Assembly: GCA_963741755.1 (NCBI GenBank)
Contig: CAVUJG010000001.1
Location: 62,001-126,000 of the forward strand
Direction: 5' to 3'
Length of the DNA stretch: 64,000 nt
Origin: Sva-07 sp963741755
GTDB lineage: Bacteria > Actinomycetota > Acidimicrobiia > Acidimicrobiales > Ilumatobacteraceae
Made by a program: the position numbers and the translations under genes. The notes beneath the pieces were generated by a model, which was not told the origin of the DNA, ran no database searches, and saw nothing but the letters and a program-made list of their open reading frames with translations. Shown here piece after piece: positions 1-8,474 of the stretch. How positions within the stretch are numbered: position 1 is the first letter of the stretch; each line of letters starts with the position of its first letter.

Positions 1-2170
1 AGAACACCCCGCCGTCAGGCCCTCGACCCGCTTGGAATGCGGGGAGGTCGCGGCGCAACATCGCGTGGCCCACCCGGGCGGCGCGACCGGCCAACATCTC
101 GTCGGCCAGATCCTCGAGCGCCGTCAACTTCGCGCCCTCCTCGAACTGCTCGTAGTGCACGAGCGACGTGGGAGTCACGCCGGCCTCGGCGGCAGAGTCG
201 TCCCACGTGACCCACAACTCGCCGGCCGCGACGTCGATCTGCTCGAGCTTGAAGAACAGCCACTCCTGCTCGTTGATCGCCGCGATCAGCTTCTTGCCCT
301 TCTGGATCTCGACGTCGATCGGTTGCGGCGGGAACGTGAAGCGCGCCCACGGCCACTTCAACGGCTTGCCCGTCTTCGCGCTGACCTGGGGCTTCACACC
401 CCGGAACGCCAACCGCGTGATCACCGACGGCGAGTCCATCTGGTCGACCTCGTCAGCGATCGACCGTCGGTAGGCATCCGCGCTCACCACCCGACGCTCG
501 CGGCGCCAGTAACCGAGCAGGTCGCCCATCAGATGCTCGTCCGTGCCCGGCCCGATGGCGTGGAGCGCCTCGATGCGGTCGTCGAGATCGGCGGCGGGTT
601 CCTCCCGGCCGAGCACCGCCTCGCGCCACGCGACGTCGGCGGGGCGTTGGGTCACCAACCAGTCGCGCAGCGCGCCGGTGGCGCGCACGTCGTCTTCGTT
701 GTAGGCGGCGATCTTCGTGAGGCTCGCCTCATCGCGCGACCCCATCCAGCGCTCGTACTCGACGACCGCGCCGGCGCCCTGGTCGATCTCGTGGCCGCGT
801 TCGTAGTCGGTGAGGCGCTCGATGTGCTTGAGGCCGTAGCCCTCCACGCCGACCTGCATCGCGCCCTTCACGATCGGGAGCAGGTCGACGAACAGCCCCG
901 TGCTGATCAGCTGTTCGAGCGCCAGTTCGCGGACGCCGTGCTCGGTCACCAGCCGTTCGAGCGACGACCGTTCAGTGTGGTTGTAGTGGTACACGTGCAT
1001 GGCGGGGAACTGCGCCCGGCGGGCGGCGAGGTGGTCGACGAGCCCCTGCACCGCGGCGGCCTCCTCCACCTTGTCGTGGGCCCAGAAGGCGCGGAACTCC
1101 CACGCGCCCGCGGGCGACTTCTCGATCAGGCCGAACAGGAAGAACAGCTCGGCGTCGGCGTGCCAGAACGGGTGGCCCTCGAAGTCGAGGAACACGTCGC
1201 CGTCGTCGGGCGCCGGAAGCGCGGCGAACCCGATCGCGTCAGGAGCGTCCACGACGAGTGGCGCGGCGAGCAGCTCGAACGGCGGCTTGGCGTCGGGCGC
1301 GTTGCGGGCCTCCACCTGGAGTCGGGCTTGGCGAACGAACGTGTCGCGGCGGGCGTCGTCGATGTCGGCCACCTCGTGATCGAGGCCGGCCAGCGCGGCG
1401 ATCGTGGTGACACCGTTCTGCTGGAGCGTGAGGCGGTCGGCGGTGCGTAGACCGGCCACGTGCACGAGCGAATCGGCCGCACGCCACGCGGCGTCGCACA
1501 CCGTCTCGAAGTCGCAGAACTGGCAGTGGTCGCACGGCTTGGCCCGGGTGTCGGTGGGCGCGTCGTCGGCGAGGAGCTTCGCGAGTTGGCCGCGCAGTCG
1601 ACGCCAGTAGGCGAGCACATCGGCGACGAGGATCGACTCGGAGCGCCCCGAGCCCAGTTCGATGTGCATCCGCTCGGGCAACACGCCGGTGGCCGCTTCG
1701 ATCGCCTCGGCGTAGAAGCAGAGCTGCAGCACGTGGCCGGGCTTGGCCTCCTTGCGGGCAAGCTTGGCGTCGATCGGCTCGTAGGTGGACGTGCCGGTGT
1801 CGGGGTCGTCGACGCGGCGCAGGAAGTCGGCGATGCCGCGGATGCCCTCGTGCACGAACGGCATCTGGAACACGATGTCGTGGCCTTCGGCGAGCACGTC
1901 GCCCACCCGGTCGACCCACTGCTGGAACGTCTCACCGCCAGCCTTGTCCTGGGCGGGCACCTCGAACACCGACAGCCCCTCGTCCCGGTAGCGCTCGAGC
2001 ACGGCGGCCTCGTGTTCGAGGCCCTTGGCCATCAGCATCTGGGCCATCTCACCGAACGGGCTCGACGGTTTCGCACGGGCGCCGGACTCGACCTCGTGCT
2101 GCAAGGTGAGGAAGTGCGCGCAGTCGAGCCACGCGGTGATCTTCGAAGGAGTGAGGAGCCGTTCCGCCAT
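1..2170 (-). CDS. TM0106-family RecB-like nuclease, partial (C-terminus beyond window)
   Basis: The reading frame runs off the left edge; about 723 codons are visible. The start is the ATG at 2168-2170 (MAERLLTPSKITAWLDCAHF). A RecB-type PD-(D/E)XK-like region lies at the N-terminus. A lone early Cys is followed near residue 220 by a C-x2-C-x6-C cluster (CDHCQFCDFETVC), the arrangement expected for an Fe-S-bound nuclease of this family. A later block beginning DVFLDFEGHPFW looks like the RNase H-like (YprB-type) domain. In actinobacteria this protein often continues into a helicase-like C-terminus, which cannot be seen here. The role in DNA processing is inferred from family; the substrate is unknown. 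Confidence 0.8.
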   Translation of the reverse strand, partial: MAERLLTPSKITAWLDCAHFLTLQHEVESGARAKPSSPFGEMAQMLMAKGLEHEAAVLERYRDEGLSVFEVPAQDKAGGETFQQWVDRVGDVLAEGHDIVFQMPFVHEGIRGIADFLRRVDDPDTGTSTYEPIDAKLARKEAKPGHVLQLCFYAEAIEAATGVLPERMHIELGSGRSESILVADVLAYWRRLRGQLAKLLADDAPTDTRAKPCDHCQFCDFETVCDAAWRAADSLVHVAGLRTADRLTLQQNGVTTIAALAGLDHEVADIDDARRDTFVRQARLQVEARNAPDAKPPFELLAAPLVVDAPDAIGFAALPAPDDGDVFLDFEGHPFWHADAELFFLFGLIEKSPAGAWEFRAFWAHDKVEEAAAVQGLVDHLAARRAQFPAMHVYHYNHTERSSLERLVTEHGVRELALEQLISTGLFVDLLPIVKGAMQVGVEGYGLKHIERLTDYERGHEIDQGAGAVVEYERWMGSRDEASLTKIAAYNEDDVRATGALRDWLVTQRPADVAWREAVLGREEPAADLDDRIEALHAIGPGTDEHLMGDLLGYWRRERRVVSADAYRRSIADEVDQMDSPSVITRLAFRGVKPQVSAKTGKPLKWPWARFTFPPQPIDVEIQKGKKLIAAINEQEWLFFKLEQIDVAAGELWVTWDDSAAEAGVTPTSLVHYEQFEEGAKLTALEDLADEMLAGRAARVGHAMLRRDLPAFQAGRGPDGGVF

Positions 2171-2194
2171 CAGCCCATCATGACCCCGCCCCAT

Positions 2195-2250
2195 CCGTTT
2201 GCGTCGCGTTTCGGATGACCCGTCCCATCCGAAACGCCACGCAAACGGTG
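2195..2250. repeat. Family 1 dispersed palindrome, single copy
   Basis: Imperfect inverted repeat with outer arms CCGTTTGCGT / GCGCAAACGG-like and inner arms TTTCGGATG / CATCCGAAA around ACCCGTC. It lies between two genes that both point left. The same design recurs at 6178, 7281 and 17959. Confidence 0.8.
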
Positions 2251-2275
2251 GTGAACGTGGCGTGATGCGCGGCGG

Positions 2276-3013
2276 TCAGGCGACGAGTTCGGCGCGGAGG
2301 CGTTCGATGGTCGACGACGAGATCGGGAACGACGCAACCCACGCCTCGAGCGATCCGTGCTCGTCGACGGCACGCTCGAGCACCAATTCGATCGTTTCCG
2401 CAGGCGCCCGGAACAGGGTGGCAGGCAGCCTGGCGACGGGCGGATCATCCGGGCTCGGATTCTCGATCAGGGTTGCGCGGCGCCGTTGGGCCGGCTCGTC
2501 GGAACGCACGTAGTCGGCCACGATGTCGTCGCGCCGCACGCCGATCGCCGCGTGGATGAGCGCCGTGATCAGGCCGGCCCGATCCTTGCCGAACGCGCAG
2601 TGCACGAGCACCGGGCCGTCCGCCAGGGTGTCGGCGATGCGGTCGAGCACCTGACCGACCTGCTCGCGGCTCTGGCCGAGCATTCCGACGTAGAGATCAG
2701 CGATGTCGGTCGGCGTGTCGAGCGGCGGCGGATCCTCGTGATCGACCACCTGATCGACGAGGGGCAGGTGTGCAGTGTGCGCCGCATCGACGAACCCAGG
2801 GCTCCGGCTGAACTGTGACTGCTGGCGCAGATCGACCACCAATGCCAGGTCGAGCGAGTCGACCACCACGCGTCCAGCGGGCGTGATCCGGATCGGATCG
2901 TCCGACCGGAACAGACGTCCCTGTCGGACCGTGCGACCGTCGGTGGTCGCCCACCCGCCGGCATCACGGAAGTTGACACAGCCGTCGACATCGAGGTGTC
3001 CGGCAGCAGTCAT
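2276..3013 (-). CDS. Tyrosine/dual-specificity protein phosphatase (DSP3-like)
   Basis: 245 aa. The P-loop HCAFGKDRAG (near residue 140) is the HCxxGKDR signature of bacterial tyrosine phosphatases that act on phosphotyrosine or phosphoinositide. The N-terminus NFRDAGG plus GRLFRSD is typical of the same family. The ATG at 3011-3013 was chosen because a TAGAGT -10 box lies 8 nt upstream. The reading frame stays open further upstream, but that part overlaps the divergent lipid-kinase gene and is a shadow. Substrate unknown. Confidence 0.85.
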   Translation of the reverse strand: MTAAGHLDVDGCVNFRDAGGWATTDGRTVRQGRLFRSDDPIRITPAGRVVVDSLDLALVVDLRQQSQFSRSPGFVDAAHTAHLPLVDQVVDHEDPPPLDTPTDIADLYVGMLGQSREQVGQVLDRIADTLADGPVLVHCAFGKDRAGLITALIHAAIGVRRDDIVADYVRSDEPAQRRRATLIENPSPDDPPVARLPATLFRAPAETIELVLERAVDEHGSLEAWVASFPISSSTIERLRAELVA

Positions 3014-3021
3014 CCTCGAGC

Positions 3022-3027
3022 ACTCTA
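3022..3027 (-). promoter_or_regulatory. -10 box TAGAGT, leaderless-type
   Basis: Ends 8 nt before the phosphatase ATG at 3013. A leaderless transcript is likely. Confidence 0.5.
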
Positions 3028-3088
3028 GGAACCGAGACGCACCGAACCTCGGCCAGACAGCACCACCAGCCAGCCGACCTGCAGTGAG

Positions 3089-3094
3089 TATCGT
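3089..3094 (+). promoter_or_regulatory. -10 box TATCGT, leaderless-type
   Basis: Ends 6 nt before the GTG at 3101. Confidence 0.5.
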
Positions 3095-3100
3095 CCGGGC

Positions 3101-4453
3101 GTGAGCAATGTGAGTTCCAAACGTCGGGCCGCGGCGGTTGCCGTGACCCCGTTGTTCCTGTTGGTGATCGCACTGGTCGTGCAAGCGGTCTTCCGGCAGT
3201 CGTCGTCGATCGTCATCGGATTGCTCGGCATCGCGCTGCTCACCGCCGGGGCATGGTGGGTCGTCACCGAAGTCGGCGTGGTCAAACTGGTCGCCGCGCT
3301 CACCGGTGTCATCGGCCTCGTTCTCGTCGCCGTCGCGCTCGTTCGGGCGCTGTCGAAGTTCGAGCACATCGTGTTCCGGCTGGTGCTGATCATTGCCGCC
3401 GTCTACCTGATGATCTTCCTCGCCAACTACGCACTGAAGCGACCGGTCCCGAAGTCCTCGGCACGCGTCAAGGCCGAGCCGTCCAAGGCCGTGCTGATGT
3501 GCAATCCGTGGTCCGGCGGCGGCAAGGTCGAGAAGTTCGGACTCCTCGAACTGGCCGACGAGTTGGGCATCGAAACCGTGCTGCTCGCCGAAGGACTCGA
3601 CCTCGAACAGCTCACGCTCGACGCCGTCGCCCGCGGCGCCGACTGCATCGGGATGGCGGGAGGCGACGGCTCGCAAGCTCTCGTTGCGTCGGTCGCGGTG
3701 AAGCACGATCTTCCCTTCGTGTGCATTCCAGCGGGCACGCGCAACCACTTCGCGCTCGACCTCGGCCTCGACCGTGAAGACCCGCGCAAGGCAATGGTGG
3801 CCTACCGCGATGCCATCGAGCGCCGAGTCGACTACGCCACGGTCAACGGCAGGTTGTTCGTCAACAACGTGTCGCTCGGGATCTACGCGACCATCGTGCA
3901 GTCCGAGGACTACCGCAACAACAAGGTCGAGGTCAGCAGCAAGATGGCCGCCGAACTCCTCGGACGCCAAGCCGAGACGTTCGACCTGCAGTACACGACG
4001 CCCAGCGGCGAGGACGTCGAGGGCGCATTCGTCATCATGGTGTCGAACAACAGCTACGTCCTCGGAGCGAAGCGCGACGTTGCGCAACGCCGACGCCTGG
4101 ATGGCGGCGAACTCGGCGTGTTCGCACTGTCGCCGCGAACCGGCACGCAGGCAGCGCGCCTGATGACGGTGGCGATGCTCGGCATGCCCGACTACAGCAA
4201 GTACTGGTGGCAGTTCCACGCGACCGAGTTCGAGGTGCGGTCGAAGTCGGGGTCGGCCTACATGGGCGTCGACGGCGAGGCACTCGAGGCCGACACTCCC
4301 CTGCGGTTCGAGATCCATCCGTTGGGTCTGCGCATGTACGTGCCAGAAGGCAACCTCGACGAAGTCGAGCGTCGACGCGCCCGCAGTCTTCGTCTCGCCG
4401 ATCTGACCGAGATCGCACGCGGGCGAGAGCCCGGCTCGACCCCTCCGCGGTGA
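3101..4453 (+). CDS. Membrane-anchored diacylglycerol/lipid kinase catalytic-domain protein
   Basis: 450 aa, GTG start. About four hydrophobic segments occupy residues 10-115. They are followed by a DAGK catalytic domain with the nucleotide loop CNPWSGGGKVEKF, GMAGGDGSQALV (GGDGS motif) and PAGTRNHFALDLGLD. The C-terminal part has the YMGVDGEALEADTPLRFEI segment usual in the DagK/YegS fold. It probably phosphorylates a lipid alcohol at the membrane. The four N-terminal helices are an unusual addition. The exact substrate (diacylglycerol, undecaprenol, sphingoid or other) cannot be told. Confidence 0.8.
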   Translation: MSNVSSKRRAAAVAVTPLFLLVIALVVQAVFRQSSSIVIGLLGIALLTAGAWWVVTEVGVVKLVAALTGVIGLVLVAVALVRALSKFEHIVFRLVLIIAAVYLMIFLANYALKRPVPKSSARVKAEPSKAVLMCNPWSGGGKVEKFGLLELADELGIETVLLAEGLDLEQLTLDAVARGADCIGMAGGDGSQALVASVAVKHDLPFVCIPAGTRNHFALDLGLDREDPRKAMVAYRDAIERRVDYATVNGRLFVNNVSLGIYATIVQSEDYRNNKVEVSSKMAAELLGRQAETFDLQYTTPSGEDVEGAFVIMVSNNSYVLGAKRDVAQRRRLDGGELGVFALSPRTGTQAARLMTVAMLGMPDYSKYWWQFHATEFEVRSKSGSAYMGVDGEALEADTPLRFEIHPLGLRMYVPEGNLDEVERRRARSLRLADLTEIARGREPGSTPPR

Positions 4454-4470
4454 CCACCGGCCAGTTGGCC

Positions 4471-4476
4471 TAGCAT
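4471..4476 (+). promoter_or_regulatory. -10 box TAGCAT, leaderless-type
   Basis: Ends 6 nt before the ATG at 4483. Confidence 0.55.
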
Positions 4477-4482
4477 CGGCGA

Positions 4483-4677
4483 ATGGCCACCTACGCTTGC
4501 CCCACCTGTGGAATGTCCGTCAATGCGACCTGTGGCGAATGTGACGCCCCGCTCGTGAACGACACGATCCAGCGCGACGACGGATCATCGGTCCAGGTCT
4601 CGAAGTGCCCGAACGGCCACGGCAAGATCAAGTCGCCGATGTGCTGCGGCGCTGACATGTCCTGCTCGATCGCCTGA
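4483..4677 (+). CDS. Small cysteine-rich zinc-ribbon protein
   Basis: 64 aa. Two Cys pairs (CPTCG, CGECD) lie near the N-terminus and further cysteines (KCPNGHG, CCGADMSC) near the C-terminus, suggesting one or two small metal-binding knuckles. It has its own leaderless promoter and stands alone between unrelated genes. Function unknown; regulatory or protein-interaction roles are common for such ribbons but are not shown here. Confidence 0.7.
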   Translation: MATYACPTCGMSVNATCGECDAPLVNDTIQRDDGSSVQVSKCPNGHGKIKSPMCCGADMSCSIA

Positions 4678-4690
4678 CGCACCGGGGCTT

Positions 4691-5167
4691 TCAGGTCACA
4701 CTCTTTCGGACCCGCAACCGCGCAGTGCTCGACTCGGCGACGGGAACGAGCGTCGTCGCCTTGCCAAGTCCAATCGCCGGCATGTTGCCGTAGATCGCCT
4801 CGTACTCGCCGGCGCGCACGAGATACGTCTCGTGCCAGATCCCCGTGCGATCCGACTTACCGACGCGCCGCCAGTAGTTGCGCCACGGCTCGAGATGCGG
4901 GTCGTCCTGATCGCGGGCGAAGGCCTCGAGGTGCTCGAACGATCGCCAGTACTGCACGATCGTCGGGAAGCCGTTCTCATACCCCAACAGTCCCTTCTCG
5001 GGATGCTCGGTCAGATACTTCAGCATGTGGTTCATCCCGCGCCTGCCGCCGAGATCAGCGAATGATCGGAGCAGGTGAAAGAAGTTGTTCGGTCTCGCCC
5101 CGATGAGGAAGACCACGAAGTCGCCCTCGATCTCGGCGGTCCATCGTCCCTTTCGTACGTCTGCCAT
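4691..5167 (-). CDS. DUF4188-like / phenylacetaldoxime-dehydratase-like protein
   Basis: 158 aa. The sequence DFVVFLIGARPNNFFHLLRS followed by GLLGYENGFPTIVQYWRSFEHLEAFA matches the small DUF4188 family of monooxygenase-like ferredoxin-fold proteins as I remember them. The ATG at 5165-5167 was chosen because the frame extending upstream has atypical Arg-rich composition and no start signal. Biochemical role unknown. Confidence 0.65.
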   Translation of the reverse strand: MADVRKGRWTAEIEGDFVVFLIGARPNNFFHLLRSFADLGGRRGMNHMLKYLTEHPEKGLLGYENGFPTIVQYWRSFEHLEAFARDQDDPHLEPWRNYWRRVGKSDRTGIWHETYLVRAGEYEAIYGNMPAIGLGKATTLVPVAESSTARLRVRKSVT

Positions 5168-5293
5168 CTCGCGAGTCTCGCGGCCGAACAGGCGCCGCGG
5201 CCGAACGGGCGCCGCGACCGACGCTCCCCGCGCGCGATCAGGACGCGCTCGAGCGTGACAACCCGTCGGAGGACGGCGCCGACGGATCGAGCG

Positions 5294-5309
5294 GCTGACG
5301 ATCGTCAGC
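5294..5309. repeat. Perfect 16-bp palindrome
   Basis: GCTGACGATCGTCAGC lies in the 152-bp gap between two leftward genes, just downstream of the metallo-hydrolase stop. A short direct duplication of CGGCCGAAC(A/G)GGCGCCG sits at about 5180-5215 in the same gap. It could be an operator or terminator stem; neither is proven. Confidence 0.4.
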
Positions 5310-5319
5310 TCATGAGGGT

Positions 5320-6165
5320 TCAGTCGGCGGGCTCGACGCGCCAGACGTCGCCGTCGGAGCGGACGTGGCCGGCGCACGGTTCCCAGTGGGTGCCGAGCAC
5401 CAGTTCGTCGGTGTCGGCGCGCCCGGCGAAGAACGCCCGGCGGGTCGCTTCGGCCCCGGCCGGGTCGACGTCGAACGAGCTTCCCCACTCGGGGTGCGCC
5501 GCCTGGCACACCATGTGCGACAGATCGCCGGTGATCACCGCGCGCTGACCGTCGCTCTCGATCGACACGCTGACGTGGCCCGGGGTGTGGCCCGGTGTCG
5601 GCGTCAGTGTGACGTGCTCGGTGAGCTGGGCATCGGTTGCCACGAGGTCGACGAGGCCGGCGTCGATCACCGGCTGGATCGAATCGGCTCGCAGCACCGC
5701 GTCCATCCCCGAGTCGTCGCGCTGCCAGTGCTCCCACTCGACGTCGGCGAACAGGTAGCGGGCGTTCGGGAAGGTCGGAACCCAGTTGCCGTCGACCAGG
5801 CGCGTGTTCCACCCGACGTGGTCGACGTGCAAGTGCGTGCACAACACCGTGTCGATCGACTCGGGTGGGAAGCCGGCGGCGGTGAGGTCGTCGAGGAACG
5901 GGCCCGACCGCATGCTCCACGCCTCGACCGGTCGTTGCTTGTCGTTGCCGAGACACGTGTCGACCAGGATGCGCCGCCCAGCGCTCTCGATCACCAGTGC
6001 CCGGATCGTCATGAAGACCTTGCCGTCAGGGGTCGCATAGTGCGGCACCATCCAGGCGATCTCCTGGATCCGATCCGCCGTCGCGTCGGGCAGCAACCAG
6101 TGCGCAGCCGACGTCGTGGTCAGCTCGGCGATCTCCGTGATCCGTACGTCCCCAATCGTCCACAT
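5320..6165 (-). CDS. Metallo-beta-lactamase-fold hydrolase
   Basis: 281 aa. The zinc motif THLHVDHVGW (HxHxDH) and a later TPGHTPGHVS and GDLSHM give the usual metal ligands of the MBL fold. The family includes lactonases and other hydrolases; the substrate cannot be told. The start is the ATG at 6163-6165 (MWTIGDVRI). The frame is open 20 codons further upstream, but that stretch is a translated dispersed palindrome and should not be counted as protein. Confidence 0.85.
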   Translation of the reverse strand: MWTIGDVRITEIAELTTTSAAHWLLPDATADRIQEIAWMVPHYATPDGKVFMTIRALVIESAGRRILVDTCLGNDKQRPVEAWSMRSGPFLDDLTAAGFPPESIDTVLCTHLHVDHVGWNTRLVDGNWVPTFPNARYLFADVEWEHWQRDDSGMDAVLRADSIQPVIDAGLVDLVATDAQLTEHVTLTPTPGHTPGHVSVSIESDGQRAVITGDLSHMVCQAAHPEWGSSFDVDPAGAEATRRAFFAGRADTDELVLGTHWEPCAGHVRSDGDVWRVEPAD

Positions 6166-6177
6166 CCACCCAAGCCA

Positions 6178-6237
6178 ACCACGTTTGCGTTGCATTTCGG
6201 ATGACCCGGCCCAGCCGGAATGCAACGCAAACGTGGT
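6178..6237. repeat. Family 1 dispersed palindrome, single copy
   Basis: Nearly perfect arms ACCACGTTTGCGTTGCATTT / its reverse complement around CGGATGACCCGGCCCAGCCG. It lies directly upstream of the MBL gene start. Confidence 0.85.
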
Positions 6238-6252
6238 CTTGGGCGCGCTGTG

Positions 6253-7215
6253 TCAGTCGGTGGTGGCCGGTCGGACGCCGGCGTCGCGGCGGCGGGCGGC
6301 GATGTCGGGGTCGACGCCGGAGCTTCGCCACGCTTCGGCATCGGCCGGTGAGAAGCCGTTGGCTGCCCATCGGGCTGCCTCGCCGGGCCGGAAGTCGCTC
6401 GCCAACCACGATGCGGCATCGCCGGGCTGCACGTCGGCGGCAACCCACTTGGCGAGCTTGCGATCGGGCAGCGTCGTCGCCGCCCACTCGTCGGCCGACT
6501 CCTCCGCTGCGCCCGCGTCGAGCGCGACGCGGCGTCGAACCACCTGTGTGGTCCAGCCCTCCTCGGGGCGCTGCTCGCGTGCGCTCTCGACGTCGAAACC
6601 GACTGACTCGAGCAAGCGCGCCACCTCCGGGTCAGCGACCACTTCGGCCCAGTCGGCTGCGCTCGACGCCGAGAAACCGGCTGACGACCAGGTCGCGGCG
6701 GCCTCGGCCGACAGGCCGCGATCGATCCACTCCATCGCCTTCTTGACCTTGACCCCGGCCGCTTCGGCATAGGCGATCTCGGCCGGGCTCCGCCCCGATC
6801 GCAAGTACGCCAGCGCCTTGGACGGCTTGAGGCCGCCCTCTGCGACCTCCGCAAGTTGGGCAGCCTCGGCAACGTCGGCGTCGGTCTTGGCCCAGGGAGC
6901 GAACTGCTTGCCCGACGTGAAACCACGATCGATGGCGCGCAGGATCGTCGCCGCGTCGAAGCCCTCCCACGTCTCGATGAACGCGGTGTCGGTCGGCAGC
7001 CCACGAGCCTCGAGCGAGGCAGCGAACGCAGCGTCGGGGGCCGGGCGTCCCGAGCGGCGGAACTCGGTGATCTCGTCGGTGGTGAGCGACGAGTCGTACC
7101 AGCGCGCCGCGTGCGGCGGCGGAAGCGTGCCGTCTCGGAACATGATCGTGACGACGGCGTCAGGCAGCCCCGACGCGATCCAGCGTTCCCGGTCCTGGCG
7201 ATCAGTGTGCGTCAT
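6253..7215 (-). CDS. Helical repeat protein with 13-residue Trp-Gly-Phe/Pro-Ala repeats, unknown function
   Basis: 320 aa; I do not recognise the family. The C-terminal third has successive 13-residue units of the form W-x3-G/D-F-x-P-x2-A-x2, for example WLASDFRPGEAAR, WAANGFSPADAEA and WRSSGVDPDIAAR. Looser copies (WIDRGLSAEAAAT, WSSAGFSASSAAD) lie upstream. The pattern predicts a superhelix of short helix pairs, as in protein-binding scaffolds. No signal peptide or membrane segment is visible. The ATG at 7213-7215 was chosen; the open frame upstream is only palindrome sequence. Confidence 0.7.
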   Translation of the reverse strand: MTHTDRQDRERWIASGLPDAVVTIMFRDGTLPPPHAARWYDSSLTTDEITEFRRSGRPAPDAAFAASLEARGLPTDTAFIETWEGFDAATILRAIDRGFTSGKQFAPWAKTDADVAEAAQLAEVAEGGLKPSKALAYLRSGRSPAEIAYAEAAGVKVKKAMEWIDRGLSAEAAATWSSAGFSASSAADWAEVVADPEVARLLESVGFDVESAREQRPEEGWTTQVVRRRVALDAGAAEESADEWAATTLPDRKLAKWVAADVQPGDAASWLASDFRPGEAARWAANGFSPADAEAWRSSGVDPDIAARRRDAGVRPATTD

Positions 7216-7280
7216 CGCGCCATGATCCCCGTTCGGGGCCGCCGACCACCAATCAGCTCGCCCGCCACTACCCGTCTCCA

Positions 7281-7480
7281 CCCCGTTTGTGCGCAGGTTC
7301 GGATGACCCGTCCCAGCCGGAATGCAACGCAAACAGGAGAGACCCGGCGCTACACCCCGTTTGTGCGCAGATTCGGATGACCCGTCCCAGCCGGAATGCA
7401 ACGCAAACAGGAGAGACCCGGCGCTGCACCGTTTGTGCGCAAATTCGGATGACCCGTCCCAGCCGGAATGCAACGCAAAC
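7281..7480. repeat. Family 1 palindromes, three tandem copies
   Basis: Three near-identical 50-bp palindromic cores begin at 7285, 7359 and 7431 (steps of 74 and 72 bp), separated by nearly identical 22-24-bp spacers (AGGAGAGACCCGGCGCT). The left half-sites are of the GTTTGTGCGCA type and the right half-sites of the TGCAACGCAAAC type, so each copy is a hybrid of two arm types. They fill the 288-bp gap between two leftward genes; nothing else is seen there. Confidence 0.9.
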
Positions 7481-7503
7481 GAGGATTGGGGGGTGGAGAG
7501 TGC

Positions 7504-8388
7504 TCAGCGGAGGGGGGTGATGACCTGTTCGGCGAAGCGGATGATCGGGTCGGTCGACGGTGGGTTGCCGAAGTCCATCACCACGTGGTCGACGCCGACC
7601 TCGTGCCAGCGGGCGATCAGCTCGTGCAACTCGGCCGACTCGGCGTCGGTCTCGGGCAGCGCACGCTCGATCGTGATGCCGGTCTCGATGTCGGCCGGAT
7701 CCCGTCCCGCGGCGGTGGCGGCACGCTGGACGATGTCGTACTTGCGCAGCCAGTCGTCCTCCTTGCGAGACATGTTGTGCCACATGTCGGCGATCCGTCC
7801 CGCCAGCGGCAGGCCGACCTGCTCGCCGTTCGCGCCGATGCACACCGGCGGCACCACCTCGGGCAACGGCGGCGCGGCGGCCCCATCGATCGAGAAGTAC
7901 GTGCCCTCGAAGCTGGGATCGTCCTCGGTCCACATCAGCCGACAGATCGTGACCACCTCCTCGAGTTGCGCGTAGCGCACCGACGGCGACGGGAACTCGT
8001 AGCCGTACGCGGTGTACTCGTCGCCGCGCCAGCCGGCACCGATGCCGAGCATGAACCGGTTCTCGGAGAACACCTGCAACGTGGCGGCCATCTTGGCGGT
8101 GAGCGCCGGCGGGCGGTAGCCGTGGCCGAGCACGTGGTGGCACAGCTGCACATCGGGAAACTTCGCGGCCAACCAGGTGAGCGACGTCCACGCTTCGACG
8201 AACGGATCGGTCTTCGCGTCGAATCCCCAGAAGTGATCGGCCACCCACATCGAGTCGAAGTGGTCGTTGACGGTCGGCAGGATGAACTTCGCCTGCTCGA
8301 CGACGATCGGCTTGTGATCGCTCCAGCGATTGCCGATGCACGGCGAGAGCCAACCGAATCGGAGCGGACGTCGTTGCGATGCAGCCAT
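7504..8388 (-). CDS. LLM-class (luciferase-like) flavin/F420-dependent oxidoreductase
   Basis: 294 aa, full length for the family. It has the bacterial-luciferase TIM-barrel pattern: FDSMWVADHFWGF near the N-terminus, LCHHVLGHGYRPPALTAKMA, then RFMLGIGAGWRGDEYTAYGY and later PPVCIGANGEQVG. Actinobacterial members commonly use coenzyme F420 or FMNH2; the substrate is unknown. It is divergent from the hydrogenase operon, with 86 bp between the two starts, and has a TAGGTT -10 box 6 nt before its ATG. Confidence 0.85.
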   Translation of the reverse strand: MAASQRRPLRFGWLSPCIGNRWSDHKPIVVEQAKFILPTVNDHFDSMWVADHFWGFDAKTDPFVEAWTSLTWLAAKFPDVQLCHHVLGHGYRPPALTAKMAATLQVFSENRFMLGIGAGWRGDEYTAYGYEFPSPSVRYAQLEEVVTICRLMWTEDDPSFEGTYFSIDGAAAPPLPEVVPPVCIGANGEQVGLPLAGRIADMWHNMSRKEDDWLRKYDIVQRAATAAGRDPADIETGITIERALPETDAESAELHELIARWHEVGVDHVVMDFGNPPSTDPIIRFAEQVITPLR

Positions 8389-8394
8389 GCGGCG

Positions 8395-8400
8395 AACCTA
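8395..8400 (-). promoter_or_regulatory. -10 box TAGGTT, leaderless-type
   Basis: Ends 6 nt before the ATG at 8388. The same hexamer and the same following bases (CGCCGC) precede the SAM hydrolase start at 44082. Confidence 0.55.
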
Positions 8401-8474
8401 CCGCGTCGAGCCTCGCGGGAAGTCGGGTCAGAGGCCCCTACCCCGACCGACGGAACCCTGCCAGCGTTACTGGT

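Noticed and set aside
2276..4318. 680-codon leftward frame
   Set aside because: Only the last 245 codons show protein-like conservation; the rest is antisense to the lipid-kinase-like gene.
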